Source of the DNA: Nakamurella aerolata
GTDB taxonomy: Bacteria > Actinomycetota > Actinomycetes > Mycobacteriales > Nakamurellaceae
Direction: 5' to 3'
Assembly (NCBI RefSeq): GCF_013002705.1
Contig: NZ_JABEND010000013.1
Span: 29,270 to 93,269, forward strand
DNA length: 64,000 nucleotides
Both the position numbers and the translations under genes were made by a program. Each line of letters starts with the position of its first letter. Within the stretch, counting starts at the first letter, position 1. Under the pieces are notes generated by a model that saw only the letters and a list, made by a program, of their open reading frames with translations, did not search any database and was not told where the DNA came from. Below are positions 52,352 to 61,499 of the stretch, one piece after another.

Positions 52352-52759
52352 ATGACTACCTTGACCGCAGCCGAACGCGCCGCGTTCGCCACCGCCTACA
52401 CCAAGACCCTGATCAACGCCTGGTCCGACGAGGCCTTCGCCGACAGACTCCAGCAGCGACCCGCCGAGACCCTGACGGCCGCCGGGATCGCCGTGCCGGA
52501 CGGCACAACCGTTGCGCTGCAACGGGTAGCCGCCGCCGAGCCCGTCGACGGTGAACCCACCGGAGTCCAGGCCCAGCTGGCTGCCTACGAACGGAGCGCC
52601 GCGACCGGGCACTTTGTGTTCTATCTGCCCGATGCCCCGCAGATCGACAGGGCCGAACTCGCCGAGAGTGAGCTCTCGTCGGTGGCTGCCGGCGGCATCT
52701 GGGACCCGTACTGCTGCTCCTGCTGCCCGAGTTGCTGCAGCGCCAGCGGCAGCGGCTGA
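52352..52759 (+). CDS. NHLP-leader precursor peptide 2, Cys/Ser-rich core
   Basis: 135 residues. The leader (1-115) is clearly homologous to precursor 1 (ERAAFATAYTKTLINAWSDEAFADRL, ETLTAAGIAVPDGTTV, AELAESELSSVAAGG) and ends in a canonical AAGG. The core is IWDPYCCSCC followed by PSCCSASGSG: six Cys as CC-S-CC-PS-CC, then a Ser/Gly tail. ATG at 52352 with GAGGA nine bases upstream. It lies 171 bases after precursor 1 on the same strand. Two divergent cores on one leader type suggest two products or a two-component product. Confidence 0.93.
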   Translation: MTTLTAAERAAFATAYTKTLINAWSDEAFADRLQQRPAETLTAAGIAVPDGTTVALQRVAAAEPVDGEPTGVQAQLAAYERSAATGHFVFYLPDAPQIDRAELAESELSSVAAGGIWDPYCCSCCPSCCSASGSG

Positions 52760-52760
52760 T

Positions 52761-52820
52761 CCCATCCATTCGGGTCCCATGCATTCACGTCCCATGCATT
52801 CACGTCCCATGCGTTCAGGC
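52761..52820. repeat. 15-bp tandem repeat, four contiguous units
   Basis: Units CCCATCCATTCGGGT, CCCATGCATTCACGT (twice, identical) and CCCATGCGTTCAGGC from 52761, starting one base after the precursor 2 stop and ending just before the ribosome-binding site of the ABC gene. ATGCAT is palindromic. Confidence 0.93.
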
Positions 52821-52840
52821 ACGTCTCGGGAGGATCGCTC

Positions 52841-53845
52841 ATGCCAACACCCGCAACACCGATGAGCGCCGGTGCCGGCACCGGGCCGGACGGCGACGAC
52901 CCGGTGGTCGTCAGCGGCCTGCGCAAGTCCTACGGGCCCTTTCGCGCGGTGGATGACCTGGACCTACGGGTGCGGCGCGGCGAAGTACTGGCGTTGCTGG
53001 GCCCCAATGGTGCCGGGAAGACCACCACCGTCGAGATCCTGCAGGGCTTTCGCCGCCGCGACGGCGGGCGGGTGTCGGTGCTGGGCTGCGACCCGGCGCA
53101 CGACCGTCGGGGATGGCGGGCCCGCATCGGTGTGGTACCGCAAAGTACCGGCGGCTACGACGATCTGACGGTCAGCGACGTGTTGCGGCACTTCACCGCG
53201 CTGTACCCGCGCCCGCTGCCGGTCGGGCGACTGCTCGAGATGGTGGGACTCGCGGCCAAGGCCAATGTCAGGGCCTCGACGCTGTCCGGTGGTCAGCAGC
53301 GCCGCCTTGACGTTGCGGTCGGGGTGGCCGGTGACCCTGAGCTGATCTTTCTCGACGAACCGACCACCGGCCTTGACCCGGCGGCGCGCCGGGAGGCGTG
53401 GGAGCTGGTCCGGTTCTTCGCCGGTCGCGGCGCCACCACCCTGCTGACCACGCACTACCTCGACGAGGCGCAGGCGCTGGCCGATCGAGCGGCCGTCATC
53501 GTCGGCGGGCGGGTGGTGGAATGTGGCCCGGTCGACCGCCTCGGAGCGGCGCACCGATCCGGCGCCACCATCAGCTTCCGGCTCAGCCGCGGTCAGTCAG
53601 CGAGCTCGGTACGCGCGCTTTTCCCGCAGCTGGCCGTCGACGGTGCCGGCCAGGTCAGCTGGGAGAGCACCGCCCCCACCGGCGATCTCGGCCGGCTGCT
53701 GGCCTGGGCCGAGCAGCACCGGTTGGGTGAGATCACCGACCTGCAGTTGCGTCGCCCCAGTCTTGAGGACAACTACCTGAGGATCGTCGCCGAGCACACC
53801 GGCCAGCCCCCGGCAGCCGACCTGGCTGGGGTGAGGGCATCATGA
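52841..53845 (+). CDS. ABC exporter ATPase (DrrA type)
   Basis: 334 residues. Walker A LLGPNGAGKTTTVEIL, signature STLSGGQQRRLDVAVGV, Walker B LIFLDEPTTGLDP, then TTHYLDEAQALADR. The roughly 100-residue C-terminal extension is typical of DrrA-like drug exporters. ATG at 52841 with GGGAGG seven bases upstream. The partner permease gene overlaps its stop. Possible roles: export of the mature peptide or self-resistance, in addition to the NHLM exporter. Confidence 0.92.
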   Translation: MPTPATPMSAGAGTGPDGDDPVVVSGLRKSYGPFRAVDDLDLRVRRGEVLALLGPNGAGKTTTVEILQGFRRRDGGRVSVLGCDPAHDRRGWRARIGVVPQSTGGYDDLTVSDVLRHFTALYPRPLPVGRLLEMVGLAAKANVRASTLSGGQQRRLDVAVGVAGDPELIFLDEPTTGLDPAARREAWELVRFFAGRGATTLLTTHYLDEAQALADRAAVIVGGRVVECGPVDRLGAAHRSGATISFRLSRGQSASSVRALFPQLAVDGAGQVSWESTAPTGDLGRLLAWAEQHRLGEITDLQLRRPSLEDNYLRIVAEHTGQPPAADLAGVRAS

Positions 53846-54738
53846 CCAGCTCGACGCAGCCGCGGCTGCTCCCCGCCGACTTTTCGATGCGCGGGCGGAG
53901 TGCGGAGTCCGGCAGATCCGCTGCGACGCCGCCGGTTCGGCCACCGGGACTGCTGCGCACCACACTCGCGCGGTCGCGGGTCGAGCTGCTCGCCGTGTTC
54001 CGCAGCCGGCAGTCGCTGGTGTTCACCATGCTCTTCCCGGTGTTGATGCTGGTGATTCTCGGCTCCATCTTCAGCGGGACCGTGCAGGGCACGAACGTCG
54101 AGTTCCGGCAGGTGTTCATCGCCGGGGTGTTGGCCGCTGGGGTGATGAGCGTGGCGTTCTCCGGTCTGGCCATGAACATCGCCGTCGAACGCGACCGCGG
54201 CCTGATCCGCCGACTCGGTGTTTCACCGATGCCGCGAGCGGCCTATTTTCTCGGCAAACTGGTCAGGGTCGCCGTGACGACCTTGCTGGAAACCCTTGTG
54301 TTGCTTGCCATTGCCGTTCTCGCCTTCCACCTGCCGCTGCCGGCGGACGCCCAGCATTACCTCACCCTGGCGTGGGTCCTTCCGCTGGGAACGACGGCAT
54401 GTGCCCTGCTGGCGGTGGCCTACAGCTCGCTGATCCCGCACGCCGGCGCCGCCGCCGCGATCGTCACCCCACCCTTCATCGCGCTGCAGTTCATTTCCGG
54501 AGTGTTCTTCCCCTTCGGCCAGCTGCCGTCGTGGATGCAGACCGTTGCCGCGTTCTTCCCGCTCAAGTGGCTGGCTCAGGGCTTTCGCTACGTGTTCCTG
54601 CCGGTCGGCTTTCAGCGGGTGGAGCCGGCCGGCAACTGGGAACTGGGGCACATCGCGCTGGTTCTCGGGATCTGGGCGGTGGCGATGTTGGTGGTCAGCC
54701 TGCTGACGTTCCGGTGGAAGTCGACGCGTGTGCACTGA
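53842..54738 (+). CDS. ABC-2 type permease (DrrB type)
   Basis: 298 residues with six hydrophobic segments; RQSLVFTMLFPVLMLVILGSIFSG, VFIAGVLAAGVMSVAFSGLAMNIAVERDRGLIRRLGVSPMPRAAYFLGKL and VFFPFGQLPSWMQTVAAFFPLKWLAQGFRYVFLP are diagnostic of ABC2_membrane proteins. The ATG at 53842 overlaps the ATPase stop (ATGA). Forms the exporter with the preceding ATPase. Confidence 0.92.
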   Translation: MTSSTQPRLLPADFSMRGRSAESGRSAATPPVRPPGLLRTTLARSRVELLAVFRSRQSLVFTMLFPVLMLVILGSIFSGTVQGTNVEFRQVFIAGVLAAGVMSVAFSGLAMNIAVERDRGLIRRLGVSPMPRAAYFLGKLVRVAVTTLLETLVLLAIAVLAFHLPLPADAQHYLTLAWVLPLGTTACALLAVAYSSLIPHAGAAAAIVTPPFIALQFISGVFFPFGQLPSWMQTVAAFFPLKWLAQGFRYVFLPVGFQRVEPAGNWELGHIALVLGIWAVAMLVVSLLTFRWKSTRVH

Positions 54739-54798
54739 GCCGCCGCCGCGCCTGCGGCCATCCCGGCCACCAGTACCGATCAAGATAGGAAGACGTCG

Positions 54799-55764
54799 AT
54801 GATTACTCCGTACGGTTGGTTCCTGATCGGCTTTCTCGACGGGATTCCGCAGGGGGTGAGCCCGCTGCAGTTGGGCGGCCGGGCGCTGATCGCGGTTCGG
54901 GAGGCCGAACGGGTCAGGATCTTCGACGGGCGATGTCCGCACCGCGGGGCACATCTCGGCTACGGCGGGGTGCTCACCGACAACAACTGCGTGCTGTGTC
55001 CCTTTCACGGCAAGCACATTCAGCTCGGCGCACCGGACAAGCGACTCGGGATTGCCGAGCACCAGGTGGCGGTGGCCGGGGCCGCGGTGTTCGTCCGCAT
55101 CGGTGACGGAGCGAGCGCCGACCGCGGGTTCAGCACGGTGCTCACCGAACTCAGCAGCGCCGCCATGGTGGTGTCTGCGGTGGAGCTGGAGGTGCGGGTG
55201 CCGTCGGGTTATGTGGTGGAGAATGCCTTTGACATCGACCACTTCCGGGCCGTGCACAAGGTGCCGCAGATCCGCGGCATGAACTGTGTCGCCGGTCCCG
55301 ACGGCGAACTGACCATCCGCACCGAGTTCGTCACCGCCGATGCGCCGTGGCGAGCGGAGGCGGCTCGGCTGCAGGGCGCTGCCAGCCGAACGGCGGAGAT
55401 CAAACGCAGCAACAGTTTTCTGGCAAGGGCGTACAGCCCGCACCTGGTGCTGACCGAGTTCGACGACGGAAACTCCTCGAGCATCATCGTCACCGGCGGC
55501 GTGCCGCTCGCCGACGGCCGGACGTTGGCCCGGGTGGCAGTCGCGGTGCCGGACGGGGACATCACCGCTCTGGCCGGGCTGGTGGCGGGCGCCCGGAAGG
55601 CGCTCGGGGAGGATCTGGTGGTGTGGGAGCACCTGGACACCGATGGTCCGGAGCGGCTGGATTCAAGGGACAACGCCGTCCTCGCCTTCCGATCGTTCTG
55701 CGGTGAGTTCGAGCTTGCCGCCGCGGCTATGGCCGGTGCCCGGTGGACCGACGGTGTGGCGTGA
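54799..55764 (+). CDS. Rieske non-heme iron oxygenase
   Basis: 321 residues. Rieske cluster ligands CPHRGAH (Cys46, His48) and CPFHGKH (Cys67, His70). The mononuclear iron motif ENAFDIDHFRAVH (D-x2-H-x4-H pattern) follows near residue 145. Architecture is like KshA/single-component oxygenases; no reductase gene lies nearby, so electrons must come from elsewhere. ATG at 54799 behind AGGAAG. The stop overlaps the hydrolase start. Likely hydroxylates or desaturates the peptide product; target unknown. Rare in RiPP clusters. Confidence 0.9.
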   Translation: MITPYGWFLIGFLDGIPQGVSPLQLGGRALIAVREAERVRIFDGRCPHRGAHLGYGGVLTDNNCVLCPFHGKHIQLGAPDKRLGIAEHQVAVAGAAVFVRIGDGASADRGFSTVLTELSSAAMVVSAVELEVRVPSGYVVENAFDIDHFRAVHKVPQIRGMNCVAGPDGELTIRTEFVTADAPWRAEAARLQGAASRTAEIKRSNSFLARAYSPHLVLTEFDDGNSSSIIVTGGVPLADGRTLARVAVAVPDGDITALAGLVAGARKALGEDLVVWEHLDTDGPERLDSRDNAVLAFRSFCGEFELAAAAMAGARWTDGVA

Positions 55765-56600
55765 TGAGCAGCGCCCAGGACGTGGACGTCACGTCGGGGA
55801 GCGCACCGTTGGCGGTGCGGCACGGTGGTGACCGCAGCGGACCCGCCCTGCTGTGGCTGCACGGGTACACCATGGATTCCTCACTGTGGCAACAGATCTG
55901 GCAGCTGATGCCGCGGTGGCATCACGTTGCTGTTGACCTTCCAGGACATGGCGACTCGGCGCCCATCCCTCCCGGCCTCAGCCTCGACGCACTGGCCGAC
56001 ACCGTTGCCGGCGTGGCCGCCGACCATCAGGCGCGGCACTGCGTCGCACTGTGCTTCGGCTCCTGCGTTGCGCTGCAGTGGGCCATCCGGCACCCGGAAT
56101 CCGTCGACCAGTTGTCCATCGCCGCACCCACCCTCGGCGGGGTGTTGGCCGAGCCGGAGGCGGCGGCCAGGTACAAGCAACTGGCCATGTTGAAACGGTT
56201 CGCCGGCCCGGGTGAGCAGATGGCCGGGTTGTGGATGAGCAGTCCCCCCAACATCTTTCGCGGCGTCAGCCGCTATCCGGAGGCGGCCGAGCGAGTGCGG
56301 CAGGTACTGACCAGGCATCGCTGGGACGAGCTCGTCAGCGGCGCCATGGGGCGGCTCACCGGCAGTGTTCAGACACCGGAGATGCTGGGGGGCATCCGCA
56401 CCCCGCTGCAGGTGATTGTCGGAACCGAAGATCTTGATTCCATGCTGGTCAACGCTGCCACCCTGCAGGCGGCCGTGGGAACGGCAACGGTGCACCGGCT
56501 TGACGGTGTCGGACACCTCCCGCCGATCGAGGTACCGACAACGGTGGCACCGCTGCTCGGCGCATTCTTCGGCTTCCCCGGCGACGCTGCAGCCGAGTGA
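55764..56600 (+). CDS. alpha/beta-hydrolase with cysteine at the nucleophile position
   Basis: 278 residues. Oxyanion region LLWLHGYTMDSSLW, VAVDLPGHGDSAP, nucleophile elbow HCVALCFGSCVALQWAIRHP, acid region VIVGTEDLDSML and C-terminal GVGHLPP with the catalytic His. Aligned to the usual G-x-S-x-G elbow, the Ser is replaced by Cys97 (A-L-C-F-G), as in dienelactone hydrolase and some Cys-type thioesterases. The ATG at 55764 overlaps the Rieske stop. Possible peptide trimming, macrocyclisation or (thio)ester chemistry. Confidence 0.85.
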   Translation: MSSAQDVDVTSGSAPLAVRHGGDRSGPALLWLHGYTMDSSLWQQIWQLMPRWHHVAVDLPGHGDSAPIPPGLSLDALADTVAGVAADHQARHCVALCFGSCVALQWAIRHPESVDQLSIAAPTLGGVLAEPEAAARYKQLAMLKRFAGPGEQMAGLWMSSPPNIFRGVSRYPEAAERVRQVLTRHRWDELVSGAMGRLTGSVQTPEMLGGIRTPLQVIVGTEDLDSMLVNAATLQAAVGTATVHRLDGVGHLPPIEVPTTVAPLLGAFFGFPGDAAAE

Positions 56601-56675
56601 GCGCGGGTCGGCTGTGCACCGCCGAGTCAGGACAGCCGAGTGAGCGGAGCGCTAGTGAGCGCGGCCGGCTGACCG

Positions 56676-56699
56676 CAACCGGCAGGCCGCGGCCGGTTG
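56676..56699. terminator. hairpin between convergent genes
   Basis: Perfect 8-bp stem CAACCGGC / GCCGGTTG with an 8-base loop, located between the hydrolase stop (56600) and the radical SAM stop (56732). Suitable as a bidirectional terminator. Confidence 0.5.
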
Positions 56700-56731
56700 A
56701 GCCGAATGTCGCGCGAGGGCAAAAGATGCCG

Positions 56732-58789
56732 TCAGGCAACAGCTTCGGCCCGCCCGAAGATGATGCGGGTGTCGGCGTCGAAGTGCAGCCGGCGGGCGCC
56801 CCGCAGCAGCGACATCGCGTAGGCGGTGTTCCAGTACCCCACCCGGTCCGGTCGCGCGGTGGAACGCCCGGACACCACCGGTGCCGACGGGTCGTAGTCC
56901 CACTCGGGCAGCACGGCGAAGTCCCGCAGGATGTTCAGCGCCCTGCCGCTGACGGCGAACATGCCGGTGAGTGGCCGGGTGGAATTGCCTGCGCGCCACA
57001 TGGTTCCACCGACCACGTCGAGTGAATGCAGGCCGGGCAGATCACCGATGCCGTCCGTCCCGGCGAGGTCGAAGGTGTCGACCAACAGCTGGGTCGCCTC
57101 CTTCAGAATCGCCCGGTGCCGCTCCGCGTCGTCCATCACCAGGTACATCTCTGCCTGGTAGTGGAGCTCTTCCAGCACGCTCTTGCGATCGCCGAGAATC
57201 GCGTCGATCGGCTGGTAGTCGATGGAGAACGGGTGCCGCAACGACTGTTCGTGATGGCGCTGCACGGCCGACAGTTCCGGACAGGAAGCCAGACCGACCT
57301 GATCGGTGTGATCCATCAGGGTGCTCACCATGTCGACGATCCGCACCCCGCTGATCGCCGAGAGGTACAGCAGGGTGCAGCGCATCGCCGCCTTGACCCA
57401 CAGCGACGTCGCGGCGAACATTCGCATTCCGCGCACCCAGCCGTCGAAGCTCATCTGCGGGTGTCCGACCACCACGTCGGCGACCAGCGACGGGTCGGAG
57501 ATGTCGCACGGCATGTGCCGCGCGGTCAGCGGGTGCAGTTTGCCGAAGGTGTCCGAGGCGTACTCGGTGTTGTTCAACAGCACCAGCGGATACACCACCG
57601 GGCAGCCGCCGGCCTGCAGCACCTCCTCGACCCCGTCGAGATGCACCGGCAGCGGTTCCCCCGGCAGACCCCAGATCAGATCCGTGTAGGTCGGGATTCC
57701 GCGCTCTCTGAACTCGACCTGAAGCTTTCGATACCGATCCAGTTTGATGTTCGAGCGGTGCGCGATGTCCAGGGTCTGCTGGTCGAACGACTGCGCCGAC
57801 AAGGTGATCGCACCGGCCATCCGATGCCGGTGCAGCACGGTGGCGATCTCGACCACCTTGGAACTCGAGTTCTTCGCCCAGTTGGTCATGAACGTCAGTT
57901 GTTTGCCGTACTTCTGACACAGCCGGACGAACATCTCGGCGATCTGCAGGTCGCGGCCCAGGATGCCGAAGTTCGCGTCCGCCACGAACAGGCTGGTGCC
58001 GGGCCGGGCCAGCCGGACGATCCGGTCCAGCTCCGCCTCGATGCGCTCCAGCGAGAACTGCCTGACCTTGGACTTGGTGGCCCCACCCCAGAAGCAGAAG
58101 GCACAGGAATAGGGACATCCACGGTTGGTCTCGTAGATGATCAACCGGGTGTGCGCCAACGCCTCGTCCGAATACACGTCGGTGAGGATCGGCGAGGGCA
58201 CGTCGTCCAGGTCGACGATGCGGCCGCCGTCCGGGGTGGTGGCCACCTGGCCGTCGACGTCCCGGTAGCTGATGCCGCCGATGTCGGCCAGCTCACCGTT
58301 GTCGAGCAGAGCGGCGTGCAGCACCTCGCGGAACCGCAGCTCGCCCTCGCCGTGCACCAACACATCCGTCCACGGTGCCTGTTCGAACAAGGCTTGCTGC
58401 TGATTGGTGACGTCGTTCCCGCCAAAGACGATGAGGCACCGGGGGAATCGCTCTTTCACCCTGCGGGCCAGCTCCACCGCCTGCGGCCGGTTCCAGAAGT
58501 ACACGGTGAAGGCGACGACCGACGGATCGCGCATGCTCTGCAGGACCCGGCGGTAGCCGTCCTCCACCAGGGTGTCGGCGGTCGGTTCGATGTGCTTGTG
58601 CACGTCCAGCGCGGCATCGAGCGCCGGGTCGGTGCGGATCACCGCGTGCAGGTAGCCGAGGATGGCCGAGTAGTTGTGCTCTTCCAGCATGGTCATCTCG
58701 ACCAGATGCACCTCGTGCCTGGTCCGCTCCGGCAGCGTGACGGCGGCCGTCCGCCTGGTCCAGGGTTGTCCCAGCTGCACTGCTGCCAC
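56732..58789 (-). CDS. B12-binding-domain radical SAM enzyme
   Basis: 685 residues from GTG 58789 (GAGG seven bases upstream). Residues about 25-170 are a cobalamin-binding-like Rossmann domain (HLVEMTMLEEHNYSAILGYL, VVAFTVYFWNRPQAVELA, IVFGGNDVT, VHGEGE); a DxHxxG motif is not seen, as in many class B enzymes. Radical SAM cluster RGCPYSCAFCFWGG (C-x3-C-x2-C) near 226, then an elongated C-terminal part. Class B relatives methylate unactivated carbons. It is convergent with the Rieske-hydrolase operon and likely C-methylates the peptide core or leader-attached residues. Confidence 0.9.
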   Translation of the reverse strand: MAAVQLGQPWTRRTAAVTLPERTRHEVHLVEMTMLEEHNYSAILGYLHAVIRTDPALDAALDVHKHIEPTADTLVEDGYRRVLQSMRDPSVVAFTVYFWNRPQAVELARRVKERFPRCLIVFGGNDVTNQQQALFEQAPWTDVLVHGEGELRFREVLHAALLDNGELADIGGISYRDVDGQVATTPDGGRIVDLDDVPSPILTDVYSDEALAHTRLIIYETNRGCPYSCAFCFWGGATKSKVRQFSLERIEAELDRIVRLARPGTSLFVADANFGILGRDLQIAEMFVRLCQKYGKQLTFMTNWAKNSSSKVVEIATVLHRHRMAGAITLSAQSFDQQTLDIAHRSNIKLDRYRKLQVEFRERGIPTYTDLIWGLPGEPLPVHLDGVEEVLQAGGCPVVYPLVLLNNTEYASDTFGKLHPLTARHMPCDISDPSLVADVVVGHPQMSFDGWVRGMRMFAATSLWVKAAMRCTLLYLSAISGVRIVDMVSTLMDHTDQVGLASCPELSAVQRHHEQSLRHPFSIDYQPIDAILGDRKSVLEELHYQAEMYLVMDDAERHRAILKEATQLLVDTFDLAGTDGIGDLPGLHSLDVVGGTMWRAGNSTRPLTGMFAVSGRALNILRDFAVLPEWDYDPSAPVVSGRSTARPDRVGYWNTAYAMSLLRGARRLHFDADTRIIFGRAEAVA

Positions 58790-59114
58790 CGCGGCGCCTC
58801 CTCGACTCGATACCTGCCCCGATTCAGCCAGCAGCGAGCCATCGCGCGGAAGTAGTCTCACCTCGGTTACGCAGTTGCCGGGCCGGGCGGTACGCAAGGT
58901 GACGTACCGCCGGTCGGTAGCCAGGCAGCCGTGCCGCCGCCGACCGACCCGAAAGCGCCGACGCCCGCCACCGTTCGGCTGTTCGCACCCTCCGGTTATC
59001 CACCGGCCGGGCCGCAGCCAGGCGCGGGGGTGGCTCGGGGTGGCGCGGCTGCGGGCCGCCGAGGTGAACGCACTGGCCACCATGGACGCGCTGCCGGACT
59101 GAGTCAGTTTTCCC

Positions 59115-59161
59115 GGCTCAGATGTTGCCGGCTCAGCTGCTCCTGGCTCAGATGTTGCCGG
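59115..59161. repeat. 17-bp direct repeat, period 30, duplicating a gene end
   Basis: GGCTCAGATGTTGCCGG occurs at 59115-59131 and 59145-59161. The second copy contains the last codons and stop of the VOC gene; the first is its duplicate in the downstream flank. Confidence 0.85.
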
Positions 59162-59912
59162 CCAGTTCTTCCTTGGGCGGGAAGACGCAGAACTCGTTGC
59201 CCTGGGGGTCGGCCATCACGGTCCAGTTGGCAGCCTCGTTCGGCCCGCGGAGCACCGTCGCGCCGCGCGACTGCAGCTCGTCCACCGCATTGTTGTTCAG
59301 CGCCAACACATCCCAGTGCCAGCGGTTCTTGACTTGCTTGGGGTCGGCGACCGGGACGAACTTGAACACCAGCTGATCCATGCCGGCCGCCCCCCGCAGA
59401 TGACGCGGGCGACCGTCGTCCGCGTCGGTGAGCTCGCCGCCGATGACGCCCTGCCACCATGACGCCAGCTGCTCCGGCTCGGCGCTGTCCACCAGCAGCG
59501 CGAACACCTCGGCCGGCGCACCGCCGGTGCCCGTGCCGGCGCCAGCGCCGGCACTCGACGGGGGGAAGACGCAGAACTCGTTGCCGCCCGGATCGGCCAT
59601 CACGGTGAACGATGCGTTCTTGTCCGGTTGATCGGCGACCACGGTGGCGCCCCGTTGCTGCAGCGCTGCGGTGTCGCCGTAAACGTCGACGTGCACCCGA
59701 TTCTTGCCGGTTTTCGCCTCGAGGACCGGATTCACCCACCACTTGCGCAGCGGCACACCGTCCACCGCGAGGATCCCGTACGGGTTCTTGTCGTCGTAGC
59801 GGCCGCCGAGCGCCGAGGCCCAGAAGTGCGCGGTGGCAGGCGGATCCATCGCATCGATCACCAGATCTTTGATGGTCGTCAGGGAGGTTCCGGTCTGGTC
59901 CGGACTGGTCAC
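59148..59912 (-). CDS. tandem VOC (glyoxalase-fold) protein
   Basis: 254 residues, two similar VOC modules: residues 10-115 (LVIDAMDPPATAHFWASALGG, NRVHVDVYGD, SFTVMADPGGNEFCVFP) and about 130-250 (VFALLVDSAEPEQLASWWQGVIGG, KNRWHWDVLA, NWTVMADPQGNEFCVFP). GTG at 59912 with AGGAG six bases upstream. It resembles standalone tandem glyoxalase-like proteins; its substrate is unknown. It marks the right edge of the inserted island next to gnd and could be a second resistance-type VOC protein. Confidence 0.82.
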   Translation of the reverse strand: MTSPDQTGTSLTTIKDLVIDAMDPPATAHFWASALGGRYDDKNPYGILAVDGVPLRKWWVNPVLEAKTGKNRVHVDVYGDTAALQQRGATVVADQPDKNASFTVMADPGGNEFCVFPPSSAGAGAGTGTGGAPAEVFALLVDSAEPEQLASWWQGVIGGELTDADDGRPRHLRGAAGMDQLVFKFVPVADPKQVKNRWHWDVLALNNNAVDELQSRGATVLRGPNEAANWTVMADPQGNEFCVFPPKEELAGNI

Positions 59913-60250
59913 GACGTTCTCCTGTCGATGGTGCGGCTGGCCGCGGCCCCCGGGGCACGGGGCCTGGTGGCGCTGCGCCGGGTGCTCGTCACTCATCCTG
60001 CAACGATTTGCCGCACCCGACATCTCGAGCCGTGCGCTGGGCGACAGCCGCACGCCTGGACATCACAGCTGAGATCGCACGTCACAGCCGAGTTTGTCAA
60101 CAATTCCAGCTGTGATGCGCAAGCTCAGCTGTGATGTGGCATGTGGGCGTGGCGGCTGGGGGCGCGGCGGCTGGGTCTTCTGGCTGGGAACTTCCGGCTG
60201 GGAGCTGCCGGCTGTGATCAGTCGGCTGAGTGATCGGCCGTCCTGCCCGA
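59913..60250. other. 338-bp intergenic region with inverted and direct repeats
   Basis: Contains a perfect 13-bp inverted repeat CATCACAGCTGAG (60061-60073) / CTCAGCTGTGATG (60124-60136) with a 50-bp spacer that holds a further CAGCTGTGATG. From 60145 to 60230 the motif CGGCTGGG recurs about five times just beyond the gnd stop. No gene is seen. Confidence 0.75.
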
Positions 60251-61156
<906 letters not shown>

Positions 61157-61499
61157 TGCTACTCCTGGTTCCGCCGTCGTCCCGGCGTGCTGTTCGATGG
61201 TCCGCTGTTGGGGATCCGGTTGGGGCATTCTGTTGGGATTGTTCTTGTTGATGATTCGGTGCCTGCTGGTCACGGGTGAGCCGGCTGCGACGCCCGCTCG
61301 TCGAGGCCGCCGCCGGTCACCCGAGTCTCGGGTTTGACTGTAGACACCACCGCTCGGCCCCGCGCAGCGGCTCAGGTGCACAGCGCAGCCACGCCGACGC
61401 GGCGGTCGGGCCGGCAGAGTCGGACGGGCGCTCCAGCCGGACGGGCGCTGCAGTGAGTTGAGCGCCGCAGCCGGGCGGGCGCTGGTGCGGGGTGTGTGC
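61157..61499. other. 343-bp intergenic region upstream of gnd
   Basis: Promoter region of gnd plus the 3' flank of the GH76 gene. A short hairpin ACCCGA-GTC-TCGGGT followed by TTT lies at 61319-61333. Repeats of GGACGGGCGCT and GCCGGGCGGGCGC occur at 61425-61480. No gene is seen. Confidence 0.55.

Noticed and set aside
29638..59912. Thiopeptide or lanthipeptide cluster
   Set aside because: No LanB/LanM/LanC or split dehydratase and no pyridine-forming cyclase; the maturation genes are YcaO and SagB only.
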